Numbered from the stretch's first letter, positions 22,668 through 35,976 are shown. The stretch is 64,000 bases of DNA from Homalodisca vitripennis (GCF_021130785.1 NW_025777426.1:31397-95396); one strand, 5' to 3'. The notes: generated by a model from the letters alone, not told the origin. A program made the numbers and translations.

Positions 22668-23562
22668 TCACCTTAAATTTAATCCACTTGGAAATCTTGA
22701 TTTAGTGACGAGTTGATGGGCTTGTTCCATGGTTCTCAGACTGTGTGTACTTAAATTTTGTGATATTTTTCTAATTGGTTTCACTGAAAATGTTTCTTCA
22801 AAATTTAAATTATGTATTAAGCCATGTGCCACTACAGGTTGCTCTGTTTTTTTTTATGTTTATATGCATACCTGTGCCCAGTCATCCTTGTTCTAAGTGA
22901 ATTTATCGTTGAACCAACATAATCTTTAGGGCATAACTTGCACTGAATTTGGTAAACAATATTTTTTGATTCACATGTTAAGTCTTCAAATATACTGTTT
23001 GATTTTTGTGTAGAACTACTTGTAAATGTTTTTGAAGTAGAACACATGTTGCAAACTAAACACCTGGGTTTATTGCAAGGATGTGACCCAACTGTCATGT
23101 TTTCTTGGTCTTTGTGCTTAGGTAATTTTGGATGGACTAAAATATCTTTCAAAACTGGTGGTTTTCTAAATCTTATTTTTGGAATGTATTTGAATATGTT
23201 TTTAGTTGAAGCAGAGCTGTCCAATAAACTGTATGCTACTCGAAGTATATTGTTAATTTTATAAAGTCCTGGATGGTATTTTGTTAAAAACTTTGGATCA
23301 TTATTGTCAAATTTATATTTACTTGTTCCAATTGATAGTGATTTGGTGTTCAGTTTGTTGTTTAAAAGTTTTCGTGGACAACCCCTTTTGGAAAATGCTG
23401 ATAATAAATTATCAATATATTGTTCTAAGTGATATTTGTCACTGCATAAATTTTGGGCTCTTTTAGCTAAACTCTTTGGAATGGCTTTTTTGACATGGGA
23501 CGGATGACAACTATCATAATGTAGATATTGAAATGTGTTGGTGTTTTTTTATATTATATATA
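22668..23562 (-). pseudogene. Partial Penelope ORF: thumb and GIY-YIG
   Basis: The 3' part of the Penelope gene in the upstream pseudo-LTR. The run 23224-22832 is open for 130 codons. It shows the Cys-rich linker CNKPRCLVCNMC and the GIY-YIG core, VYQIQCKLCPKDYVGST followed by LRTRMTGH. A frame change at nine A bases (22847-22855) cuts off the conserved tail, which would otherwise stop at 22668. Upstream the frame holds HYDSCHPSHVKKAIPKSL. The protein start is missing, so this is only the coding part carried in the repeat. GIY-YIG enzymes nick DNA, here to prime reverse transcription. Confidence 0.82.
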
Positions 23563-24640
23563 CCACTGATGTGTTGGTGGTAATTAACTCCATTGTATCA
23601 CGTATCCATACGCTGCTGCGTCCAGAGTTGATTAGACGCTAATGTGTTATCGACCTGCGTGTAGACGGATTTGCTTTCACACACCATTGGCAATTAAATT
23701 TCAAATGTAATCCTTCGACAAATTTATATGTAACCAAACAAAAAAGTTTTTATTCTAATGTTATGGCGTTCTGTTGACCGGAGTAAACGGAGTCAAACTT
23801 TTAACTGAAATAAATAAAATAAGACTTTTTTACATGTTAAATACAGTACTGGTATTTAGAATATCGGTTTGTAATAAAATGTCGTCATTGGAGGATACGC
23901 TTAGCGGAATGTCTGTGCAGATGCGTAACTTCACTAAAAACTCATACTTATATATATCACTAAAAACTTGTTGAGTGAATATGAGAACGTTGCTCTTAAT
24001 ATAGAAAATCTAATATACGATTTTAATTATAATTTTATCAGTTATTTTTTATAATTAAATAGTATGCTTAAGCGTGCATTTTAGTAAGAATAGGGAATTT
24101 TTCATAATATAAAGCTTAGTCATGACCTCAGTTAAGTGACTCCTGTGTCTGTTACAGAGCGTACTTTTATCAATCATTGGATGGCCTAATTAATCTTTCT
24201 TGAAAGAATAATTTTTCTCTTCAATAAACTTCTTATTTATATGATAAACAAATTATAGATTGTAATTTTTTAAAGTAACTCTCAAAGCAGTTTATACATG
24301 TAATTTACTGACAAAATTTTGCCAAATTTATCTTAAATTCAATACCATAATATAGTTACTAATATTCATAGTTACTATAATAATATAATTACTAATGTTT
24401 ATGCAGTTACATTGATTAGTGTGCTGAGCAAAAAACTGCAAATAAAAAGGAGTTTTTTGTGTTTATTGCTCCATTAACGAAAGAGTTCTCAAATGAGCTT
24501 ATAACTTAATTATTCTTTTTATTCATTAAAGCTCTTTCTAAATTATACTTCTTAAAGACTCCATATTTTACTAAAACTCTTGCTATTATCATTATCCAAA
24601 GATTCCTGTCTTTTTTAAATGTAATATTTCCTTTAATGTC
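23563..24640. other. Gene-free stretch
   Basis: AT-rich sequence with no recognisable gene or repeat beyond a short TA tract at the Penelope border. Confidence 0.5.
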
Positions 24641-24649
24641 TCTTATGTC

Positions 24650-24975
24650 ATGTCAAATGTCAACACAGCAGCCATTGTGTTTTCGTTGGTGGAGTAAACC
24701 TAAACCCATGCTTATTTGGATTCCGACAATTATTGTCAAGTGGTCCTTTTGTAATCTTAGCTGGACCATTGTTGTTGTCGATTACCAAATTCATCTAAAA
24801 CGTTCTGTTCCTGAGTTATAAGATTTCTAGCTTTGAACTAGTTTTCTTTATAATTGACCGAAAGAAATCTCCCAATGGTCTTTCACTATGAATATTCCAA
24901 ACAGATACTTTCCCAAAGATTCATTATGGAACCACTGTTGTTCTTAATATGTATTAATAAATCTCATTCATTTCA
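24650..24975 (+). pseudogene. Degraded LINE reverse transcriptase fragment
   Basis: Translated in shifting frames, the plus strand shows FCNLSWTIVVVDYQIHLKRS, which resembles the FCDLSKAFDCVDHxILLxKL block of Jockey/CR1-type reverse transcriptases. About 130 bases later it shows SIMEPLLFLICIN, which resembles SILGPLLFLIYIN, the block before the FADD site. Order and spacing fit. Many stops and frameshifts make this an old fossil, and both borders are vague. It is not the same copy as the LINE at 54.4-56.0 kb. Confidence 0.5.
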
Positions 24976-27713
24976 CATGCATTATGTATTTTTACAACTC
25001 TTCAATAATTTTGTTTGTTTATAGATTATACTAAACTGTTTAAAGTTTGTGATTGAGTGTTAATACAATCTCATTTAATTAATGTGTTAATATAGTTCAA
25101 GTTCCTACATTTTCTGAAAAGGACTAAAACTGAAACCAAAGTCACCACATAAGTATACTTAGGAAATATTCTTTACATTTTGAAACAAATAATGAAATTT
25201 GTTAATAATTTATTTTTTATGTTATTAATATACAGAACAACCATAAATTCAATACTCACGCTGAGTATTAAAAAAAGAAACCAGCTCAGTGACACAAGTA
25301 AAATACAATGAAGCTGCCAACGACGCCTGCAACGTTTGCTTGAATACACATATTATTCTTAAAAATTATTTCATTCCTTACAAAATAAGACTGCTATCAA
25401 AATTTTTATTTAAAAGTGATGTTTAAATTACACATAAACATAAAAGCCGTCTTTTCCATTTAAATTCAAAGGTTCATTATTGTAAATTTCATTTAAATAT
25501 AACAATGAACGCAAATTATCCATGAAAAGTATACGGGGTTATTTAAAATTGTGTTATTGACTAAAAATATACTTATATATAGTATATTCAACTTAATACT
25601 GATTATTACAATTAAAATAATTACTGCTTAATAGAAAGTTTTTATAACCAATGTATAAATGTATTAATACTAACATTTAAATTAACTTGAAACTTTGAAA
25701 CTACTTTTAGTACGAGAACAGCAGAACTTATATACTGATTTATTTTACTTGTCTCTTCAGGTCGCAACAGCGATGTTTTCAAATGTATTTTAAAACCATA
25801 TTAACAATTAATGGATCCACAGCATGAAACAATAGAGAGCAAGCTGCTTCAGGTTTTTCAAGCACAAAAATTATTTCATTTGTATTTAGTTATCATTTTC
25901 TAAAAAAAGTCTAAATATCCAAAAAGTTATATTGAATTATTTCTTTATTTTTTAAACTGGCTAAATTATAGTAATATTCCACACTACCTTTGGCACAACA
26001 AAATGGTATTTTTTGTTCAATTTCGTATAGTAGTGTGAATGACAGAATAATTTCTATGATCAGCTAGTATTTCGTACGAGATCTTGTGTTGAACAAAATT
26101 GCTATGACTTTACCTAGAGCAATGTGTTATGTAAGTTAAAGTAAGGTTCCAACTCCATTCGCTCGTTCCCATACATGATTGGGCGTTAGTAATGTTAAAA
26201 CTTCCTAAATCACCACGTACTTTGTCATGTAAGATCCGTTTGTGTTAGCCAGGGAAATTATTTTGACAAGATTTTTCAATCGGTCAGTCTGTTACAGTAA
26301 ACACAGATTTTTATATCAGATTATATAAAAACTTTTGGTTTAGTGGAATTTACGTTTGCGAATGACCAGAATGTAGGGTCATTACTAATTTATTGTTTCA
26401 GCCTAACGATTAGTTGTCCAAATCCTAGATTTGGCTAGAATGTTAAATTAATCAGAGGATTGGCAGAAACAGGTTATTATTTTTACGGTACCAATATAAT
26501 ATCTTTGTTACAATGACCAGAAAACGTTTACTCTTTGAATCGAAGTGTGGTTCAATCAAAGTGAGAGAACAATATTATTTGTCTATTACTACTATATGTA
26601 TTACACAACGGCAGAAGTTATTAATGATAAATACAAAGGAATGTGACAGTCAGTTTTTGCGAGAAAAAATACTAGCTATCTTTACAGTAAATATATTTTC
26701 TTTTTACTACTTTTAAAAGTACTTGGAAACTACTACTTTGTGTGGAATATGGGAAGCAAAATATGCTTATGTTTTATTCCCGTATCTAAGTTGTACACAT
26801 CCAAATTTAGGGCAGATCTGTACCCTAGGTTATTGAGTATCTAACATCCAAATATCTTCACAAACATTTGCATTTATATTGATGTAATTTGTATTTATAT
26901 TTAAATATATAAAATGGGGAAAAAGTAATCGTAAAGGATTTTTGGTTTGAGAATACATACTTTTTAAGTAAAATTACTTAGTCATGGTTTTTATGCATAC
27001 GAAGACACGTGCTAAGAAATTAACTATTGTAATGTTAATGACATGATTAAATCTTCATACCTTGCATATAAAGACTCAATCATTAACATCATAAATAAAC
27101 ATATTTACACCGTTTTTGTCATAAATTAATATATTTCTACAGCTGACGTACATGCAACAAAAAACTATTGCATGCTAACCAAAAATACCTATAATATCAC
27201 ACTTACTCAGATATTTCCCATAATATTTCTAAATTGTTAAATTTTACAGCTATTGTATTTAATGACAATCTAATTTATGATTTTCTACATTAGAATAACT
27301 TGTAATATTTAAGGTTTAGTAGTTTCTATCATAAAGAGATACAGTATATTGTATGATTACAAATGTTGTAATGTAGGGACATAGGTTTTGTCTCAGTAGT
27401 TTAAATACTTTATTTCAGTACAGCTACACACAATTTGAATACTTTATGATCACTCTTTATTTAGGTTTTTACTTTTGTGAAAAACACATTTTGAAACGGG
27501 AAATATTATTTTAGACCGATAGGGTGTTTTTATATTTTAAGTATTATTTTTATATTGCTACCTACAATATTTCTTCTATGTTTGAGTACTACCATTTGAA
27601 ACAGCCTGTGTATTTTATAAATAACACATTACTATTATGTCTGTCTATTTTTAATATCATTACAAGGATCTTGTCAAGTAAGAGTGATTATCAGTATCGT
27701 ATGACATGAGCTG
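24976..27713. other. Gene-free stretch
   Basis: AT-rich with no supported gene. Short open frames such as 26513-26716 have no recognisable motif. Confidence 0.5.
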
Positions 27714-27855
27714 TTAAGCCGAGAAGCCAGAGATCCCCAGAACTGCACAAGCCGTGTTAAGCTCCTAGACTCCTTGAAACCCCTCAGCTCTTTCCACCTT
27801 CTACTGATAATGAATCCTTCATCTTCTGATTGCAGTGTTTTTAACTAAATAATAA
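27714..27855 (-). repeat. Dispersed repeat B, copy 2
   Basis: Reverse-complement partner of 3957-4080, with the same conserved blocks around CCCCAGAACTG and AAGCCGTGTTAAG. It is about 15 bases longer, in the segment around CTCCTTGAAACCCCTCAGC. Confidence 0.6.
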
Positions 27856-28975
27856 ATGTGATCTCATAATAACGTTGTGAAATTCATTTATTTGTGCCGA
27901 GTTGATTAAATAATAATAAGGAGTAAGTCAAAATTTCTACCAAGACCTCTAGTTTGCGCCATTCTCCTTCTTTTTATAATATCTTCAAAACGAGGTTTCA
28001 CTTGCTAGGGGTTCCTATTTTAAAATTTTGACATACAGTTTAAAACATAAAAAGCTCCTCAGTTGGTCATAAACATCCCCCGAGGTAAATCACTCCATCG
28101 CTATTCATGAAAGAGTTAATAAAGTTAATAGGGGGTTGGGGTTGGACTTTTAAGACACCAATAAAGTAGTTAATTGTATGTTAAAAATCTGATATCTAGT
28201 TCTGATCTATGTTCTAAATTTTAAGACTTTAGGTCTTTGCTTAGACTTTACAGTTTACTAAGAAAATCACATAGCAGGTTAAGCTAAAGCGTTCAAGCCT
28301 TGTATTAAACAAGCAATCCAACGTAGTAACTTTATTACATGTTTTATTAGGTTACTGACAAAATGTGTATGATTAACCTTCACCATTTACTCTGTTAAGT
28401 CTCCTAATTTGTTTATTCTGTGTTTTGTTCCTGTAACAGTCACTGTAAAAGGTAATGTATTATCTTCAGCTATTATATATAGGCAATGCTATCAGTCAAA
28501 CTACTACACCTGCTGTAAATGCCTGAAATTCCTTCTGTTGTAAGAAAACATAATTTAAGGCTAGCAAATAAAAATACAAATATCATACTATTAAGTAACC
28601 CAAACGAAAATGTTTGCAACAATTACAAATATCTGTTCCAATTATACAATTTCTTATTAATTAAGAAGGCATATCATGACACTGATCAATATCCATCCAA
28701 TTATAATCATCTCCTCGGGCAATCTATTAGCGATTGAATAGTCAATTAGTGTATCAGGAATTTCAGTGACTCAGGTATCACAATCGACACATTTAACATT
28801 TAGCAAACTAAGTTCCCCGATGTCATCAAAAGTAATATTGATGATTTATGTTCTTGTGCAGATTTACACTTTTGTAACCTTTTGTAAACTCCAACATTTT
28901 ATATGACTTTTTTATGTTGTGGATTACATTTTTAACACAAGGGGAATTTTTTATGAACCATCAAAGCCAATATTT

Positions 28976-29252
28976 TTACGAATCACTGAAACGCAGCTAA
29001 GCGTTTTTATTGAACGCTCCGGAAAGGGAGGAACTTGTGGAGTATCATGAAATGTGGAACTGTTACATTACCAGAAACAACAACGACGTCGTATTGTTAT
29101 CTTGTTTACAGCGGCTGAGTGTGATGTGGGTGAATTGAAGAGGCTTCCACTCGGCGGCTCTGTTTATGTTAATTAGAAAACTTTTTAGCACGTATTGAGA
29201 TAAGAAACTTGCATACAAGACCCTCACCATCACAACACCTCTTTCGTCTTTA
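28976..29252 (-). repeat. Dispersed repeat A, copy 2
   Basis: Reverse-complement partner of 1815-2087. Both copies hold GACGTCGT and a run ending in CTCCGGAAAG or CTCCGGAAGAG near one end. No coding frame is shared. Confidence 0.6.
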
Positions 29253-32200
29253 TGGATTTTAGTTCACAAACAGTGCAAGCATGTCAATTGTTAACACAAT
29301 AACCTCATAATGATATTTTTTTATATACGCAGACGTTTACATTTATTCCAAACTGGTTTAATTGTCGATTCAGAACGTGGTTGAGGATACAGAAAATCTA
29401 TGGGAACATTTTTCGTTTTGATTTTAATGTAGGGGAAACGATATGTGTACCAGTAGAGTACTGTGTTCCATTAAAAAGTACTGATATGATCATACCATAT
29501 GGAAAAGGTCTTGTGGCAGTCATGTTTTATGCTGACGTTTATCACTACTCTCGTGTAGGTATAAAATAATAAAAACTAAAAAAGTATTATTTCAAAACAC
29601 TGATGTAAAACCTGGATTTGTTGAAATCGATAGAGGTGTTTTTTTCTAAGAATTGTCTGCAGCACTAATTTAAGTTGTTTGAAACGAATATTTTTTATAT
29701 CATTATTGCTAGCTTGGTATACAATTAAAACGACCAACCGACACATAAGTATGTAAATAATACTTATGGCATCTTCACATAACTTAGATAAGGGACTAAA
29801 TCTCCACTTTAAGAGTCTGTAAATAGTTAGCTTACGCTGCGCTAAACATGTATTTACATGCCTGACGGTTGGTTTTAACTGTGTCATACTAAAATAATAA
29901 GATCTTAAAAAAGTATTCAAGGAAATGATTACAACACACATCATGACAACTGGATAGCGAACTGTCCTTCAGTAGATGGCCTCACACTTTGGGGTTTTCG
30001 GCGAGTACAAAGCTCACGCACTTACTAAAAGAGAACCAACATGCCAGAATCTCAAACTATCGCTCTAAAATAGGCAACCTCAAATAAAATAAAAGAAGAA
30101 GAGCGTGACATATGTATGAAATTGTTAACCATTTTATAGACTAAACATGGTGATTATGTAAAAAATATTTCAGGAGGTTTTAAATCCCCTTAAGCTACTC
30201 TTTAGGTGAAAAGTACTATTAAAGACACAACAGTTTATAGTGAGCTATGAATGTGTTTAGTGAAGATAGAGCAGAAGTTGGTTATGTGTGGATTATGTGA
30301 CACTGTGGAGATGGTCGACACCTGGTTATGAGACATGACACTTGAGTGTCCTGACTTACGCGATATACAATATTTTATAAAGGAGATTATTGGTTCAAAC
30401 AACAATTGAGAAATTGAAAGATCCAAGTTTATACTCAACTAGCAGTGATCCTTAGTGACAGCATTTATGATGTAATATGAGGCCTATTACAATTTAGAAT
30501 TGAAAGTAAACATGTACATATTACACATGTAGTAACGTACATATTTTTTCAGTGTTCATTGTGAAGCGCTTCAAAATCTAAGCGAATTGTATGTTTAGAG
30601 CGTGAAGAATCATTTCAGATTTGAATGAGCTACGCATTACATGTCAAAGTAAAGTTTTTCTTTTACCACAATCAAATGATTATATACATACTCAGTCTGA
30701 AAAAGTATCTTACTTTAGTACAAATCATTGTCTACTTTGGCCCTTATAGTCTTCTTCCGGTCCAAGTAATTCCCGGTGCCCTAGAAACATTAGCGTTGTC
30801 GCCTAGATCACGAAAATATGTACATACTCGGTATGAGAAGGATTTCTATTTCACTACGTTATTGCCCACAAAATTCTATCTAGCTAAACAATAGTATGTG
30901 TGAGCGCGGAATTAAATTATCGCTTCATAAGATACCGATAAATTGCTAAACACAAATGTTCACGTATTTATATACAAGTAAGCATAATTAATTATTTCGT
31001 TGACACCACTTAATTACACAGATGTATTATTAACATATTTAACATCTACACGTCTCTTAGAACCACTTTCAAAGCGATCCAATTTTATGTTACATATTAA
31101 CCATTCTGTTTCACATCAAGCCTGTAGCGTTACATTTGTTTTCTTTAATAGAGTATATGTGATTCTGAGTTACAACAAAAGTACTTTCACACCGTCATTT
31201 CTGTATGGACATTTGACACATTTTAATCAGATAAATTTTACGCCCCACTTTTTCACACCCCTTCTTAGCTACACTTTAATGGGGATTTTGAAAGAAAAAC
31301 ATTAATTACAGATTCCTCTTAGCTGTTATCAGATTATCTATTACTAGGGTTATAATTATACTCATTGTAAAATGTATTATGTCCGATTCTCTAGCTATAC
31401 AGTCGAGAATCATTCTGACACTCCAGATCTGAAAGCTTAGATATGAAACGTACAACAAACAAGATAATAAAGTTTTTCCATGTTTTCCGTATATATTTCC
31501 CAAAAGTATATCACTCTCAGTGGAATATTGAAGATTTTTAGAAATAAAATTAGCCATCTTAAATCAGATGGAAATATTTCAGAATCTTTTCCTGTAGTCA
31601 GTAATAGTTACCGAAGATATCAATAATCCTGGGCCCAATTCTATCTCCATCGGTAGGCTCTGAACGTTGGAGTGTCAAAAGACATCTTCAGAAGCACATT
31701 ATTTGCACAACTGCCATCGGTGACGAGAGTATGTGTATTTGTTAGTAGTCGGCTCAACACACACTGACGCACACGTCAGATTGTTTCCGGTGTCATGTCA
31801 AACAATAGCCCGGTAGGAAAAGTGGACAACTTTTAAGTGCATTAAATGTAGCCGGTATTAATGTAAAACATTAAATATATTTTGACTTTCTGAGTTGAAA
31901 TTTTTTTGCATCAATACATTTAATTTTATTTATTAACGTCTGACATCTGACACTTGACTCCTAGGCTAAAAAATGAAGTGCAATCTAAATAAAGAGGTAT
32001 TCACGTTGTCTCATAAGGTGCACAATCGAGTCCCCTACGATGTGTTAGGCACGATCCTAAAGCACGATTGTAACAACTTAATTTCTACACAATCATAACG
32101 TAGGTATGGTGGAAAGGTTTGATTCAATTTGAATGTTGAATTAATCTCCTTTTCACCCTCCGCTGAGTGGCTGACGTCGAAAAGTTGCACAAACTTCGTT

Positions 32201-33414
32201 TTCAGCTCTTCGTCGTCGATTTGTTTTATCTTTTCTCACGGGCGGGGTCTCCAGATTCCAAGTCTGTGACAGCATCATATTTCAGACGCTGCACTAAGGG
32301 GAAGGTGAAAAGAGCTAAGCTCAACATTCGCATAATCAACCTTTCCCACAATAGCTATGGTGATTCTTATGTATCAATCAGATTTCGGAAATAAAAAATA
32401 CTGTAAATCCTATGTAAGCTACTCGTGTTAAATAATAAATAGTGTTAGCGGCCATAAAAGGATAACATTATTGGGGTCTGAGGATTGTTTTAATAGGTCT
32501 TCCAGGATCGGTTTATGATATAAAGACAAATTTAAATTTAAAATTATATTAGTAGTAGTTTTCATATAGTATTACACAAATTATTGTATTCACAGTATTG
32601 CTGTAGAATGTAATTTAATCTGCTATTTATAACTTAAAAACTGAACTTTAACAATTAAAAAAATACAATGAGGCTCATTAATACCAAACATAGAATATAT
32701 TCTAGTAAGCATAAAAAGATTACAGAGAAGTTTAAGAGCAGTAGGATAGCGTTGTTGCCCATACTGAGGTAGAAGAGAGCAGCGAGGCGCCGAACCGCGC
32801 CAGTCCCACCCAGCGAGTAATACATATTGTTTATATAAATGGTCACGACTCGACGACGAAATTAGACATCTATGAGAACCATTCCAAACTCAGTACATTA
32901 CCTATCTTTAAAAAGCAAACTCGTTGTATTTTCTGAGCACCAAATCATGCAGCATAGTTGTGTACGTAGAGTGCAGAAAGTCTGTCTTTAATGCGTTGCC
33001 AACGTATACGTGTTTGGATCAACGAATTCAGTCGAGTACTTATTAAGTAGTGATTTTATTCCATGATAAAATTCACTACAAAGTGACAATTGTACAGTTG
33101 ACTTCGTTCCAACCACCTTCAATAACTTCAGTAAAACATAACGTTTAATAATGGTGTTTATAAGAATATTTGTGATAAACACTGAATTTATAGTTCCATT
33201 AAAATTCTATATATATATATATATATATATTTTATAAGACTACAATTATTTGTTTTGGCGTACTTTAAAAACTAGTTATACTAAATTATTAAAGATAGTG
33301 AAATATAGAAAATTTGCCCAAAAGCTTAATTACCATGATTAGTGGATAGATAATTTACAAAATCTCGCAGATAGAAGACGACTCATGCCATTTACAAGAA
33401 ATGTTTCGACGTAA
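29253..33414. other. No supported gene; a few coding-like patches
   Basis: Open frames at 29381-29569 (+), 29576-29944 (-, 122 codons), 30625-30894 (+) and 32167-32394 (+) have no motif I know, and the first lacks an ATG. The GC-rich patch at 32745-32825 stands out from its surroundings and is discussed in the findings. A short TA tract lies at 33208-33230. Confidence 0.4.
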
Positions 33415-33505
33415 CGAGGACCTAAACAGGTCTCAGCTTTTTGTTCATAATTTAAACTGTCACAGTGCGGCGACCACCTGCTCCACAATGCCGCCTTTGC
33501 TCATC
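33415..33505 (+). repeat. Dispersed repeat C, copy 1
   Basis: Aligns in the same orientation with 47243-47330. Shared blocks are CCTAAACAGGTCTCAG and GACCACCTGCTCC or TAACCACCTGCTCC. The family is unknown. Confidence 0.55.
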
Positions 33506-35149
33506 GCTCACTGGTAACGTTATTGTCGGCAAACTTTGGCTAACCTTATAAGTGTTTTACATTCGTGTCTCAAATAGAAGCTGAGATACAACACACAGTT
33601 GTTTACCTCTAGATAGCACGAAAACAATGTTTCAGAAAGACAACAAATTTTCGCATTGGACAAACTATCTTCTCGTAAAATATTACTAGGCAATATTACA
33701 ATGTTGAATATTATCGTACATGACTTACTTCTAAATAATTATTAGTTGTTCTGATAGAGACCATTAACTTGGAGTAAATAAAATTATTTTTGTGCTGGTA
33801 GACGTAAATTTAAACTATTTTTAAAAGGTTCAAAAAGAAATGCTCATTTAGTTACAATCCAGTGTTTTTTTCTATTCCTAGGAGGGTTCACTTCTAATGC
33901 GAACAGAGACACAGACAAAAAGAAATAAAATGTTTCTATTCACATGAATAATAGGCTTCCATAGCTCTTACCTAAATCTTTTAAGACACTTTAATTTAAA
34001 CACATGATGTCTATTTAATAATATTATAATGCAATTATATTCTAATAATGTAATCTAATAGTAAAACTTAGTATTGGTCAAGTAAAAGTATAGGGTTTCT
34101 GTATTTCCCTAAACGATTTCTCATGAATAGGATTCATACCCCAACATGGATAAATTACAGTTGTAACTACATATTTTTAATATTATGACTTCATTTTGAC
34201 GAAATATCAAACACTTACACTTACAATATTAATGAAGCTCATTCAAAATATGTGGCAATATCTACACACAGTTACAGAAATTGATAACATACATTATAAT
34301 TTTTAAACATACTTGGTATCAAGCAAACTATAAGTATTCGCATAAGAAATAATATTAATGGTACCATGATATGGTACCTACATACGTTTATTTTAATATG
34401 AAATATTGTATCATTTATACCCTAATTAAAAAACAATTTTAAACTGTTTTCTTTAAACATTAATCAAAAACTGTATTTTAAATGTCAGTGTAATATTCTA
34501 TATATAGAACAATAAATAGTTAATCCTAGACCATGTACACTAACTCATCAATCTCGTTGAATGTGATTGTTTCCTGGAGTACCTGTACATGAGCCGACTT
34601 AGGCAAGGCCGAGGAGATTATTAGAGCTAATAATATACAATACGTGTATCATGGAGGCAATACTTCTTAGAAAATATGAATGAACTGACCACAGCTTTTG
34701 AATGTAGATCAGTATGTGTTCCCAATTCTCAAAATTCAAAGCAAATCTACAGCGTTTTTCCTGGTAATCTCCTAAGTCCGAGATAATTAAAATAGAATTG
34801 TTTTATTTATGACACGTTTAGTAACAAAAAAGTTTTAATTATTTCTCTGAGCAACAATTTAATTTGATTACACTGCAATATATTTACATTATATTACATT
34901 ATTCAATGGCTAAAATTAAACTTAAAAGGTTTGCAACTGATATAGTATGTGTCTTTTAACTAACTACAGTATTAGGTTAAAAACATTATATTGTAGCCTA
35001 CACCTCAGACAATTTAAGGAGTAATTATATATATTTTGTTTTGTTTATTTCATTCTGTGTATTTTAAAAAAAAGTGTACTTGATAAAATTGTATACTTAC
35101 AACGAAATACTGTACAGAAAACAATTATAGTTTCTTTTAAAACTGCTAT

Positions 35150-35151
<2 letters not shown>

Positions 35152-35220
<69 letters not shown>
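35152..35220 (+). repeat. GT microsatellite
   Basis: About 34 uninterrupted GT units. It directly abuts the tail of the LINE fragment. Confidence 0.97.
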
Positions 35221-35222
<2 letters not shown>

Positions 35223-35460
35223 CAAGTTCAAGTTCAAAAATCACTTTATTCTGGAAAAAATACAATACAATTTCATACATACACTTTTATCCCCCAAGGC
35301 GCAGAACTGCGCGTGCGGGGGAGCAGTTGGTACCTAGATCCTTATTTAAAGTAACTAATCATCACACTATATACCGTAAAATTTTGAACGAAAGAACACA
35401 TATTACATTTCATGCATAATTATCCGAATTCATAATTTTACAAAATCACTATATTAACAA
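35221..35460 (-). mobile_element. LINE 3' end with TTGAAC tail
   Basis: On the minus strand the sequence ends AATAAAGTGATTTTTGAAC, with TGAACT units repeated before the microsatellite. A polyadenylation-like AATAAA followed by a short tandem tail is typical of Jockey/CR1-type LINE 3' ends. The LINE at 55.97 kb has a comparable TCTTGAA tail. No coding part is kept, so it is a 5'-truncated fragment. Confidence 0.55.
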
Positions 35461-35475
35461 TGCATACTAATTAAT

Positions 35476-35792
<317 letters not shown>

Positions 35793-35903
35793 TTTTTTAC
35801 TGTTCACTTTGACTGAGATGTTGGCTATATAATTTTTTTAACCTAATACTGTAGTTAGTTAAAAGACACATACTATATCAGTTGAAAAACCTTTACGTTT
35901 AAT

Positions 35904-35911
<8 letters not shown>

Positions 35912-35972
<61 letters not shown>
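35912..35972. repeat. AT microsatellite
   Basis: About 30 AT units directly outside the right arm of the fold-back structure. Confidence 0.95.

Positions 35973-35976
<4 letters not shown>

Larger units (their letters stand above)
19291..23562 (-). mobile_element. Penelope-like retroelement with pseudo-LTRs
   Basis: A minus-strand retroelement whose last 1.1 kb (19291-20388) recurs in direct orientation at 22458-23562, upstream of the full body. This arrangement of a truncated copy followed by a full copy is the pseudo-LTR typical of Penelope-like elements. The body encodes a reverse transcriptase followed by a C-terminal GIY-YIG endonuclease, the hallmark of the canonical members. Each repeat carries a hammerhead-like motif. 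Frameshifts in both copies show it is inactive. No clear target duplication is visible because both ends lie in AT-rich sequence. Confidence 0.9.
22458..23562 (-). repeat. Penelope pseudo-LTR, upstream copy
   Basis: A direct repeat of 19291-20388 from a 5'-truncated tandem copy of the element. It starts in the thumb part of the reverse transcriptase and ends 3' of the gene. Confidence 0.88.

Noticed and set aside
19800..23466. Plus-strand frames repeated at 19.8-20.3 and 23.0-23.5 kb
   Set aside because: They are antisense shadows of the Penelope gene, duplicated because the pseudo-LTR is duplicated.
29576..29944. 122-codon minus-strand frame as a gene
   Set aside because: No recognisable motif, AT-driven composition, and no splice or promoter support. 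It is long for chance but not convincing.
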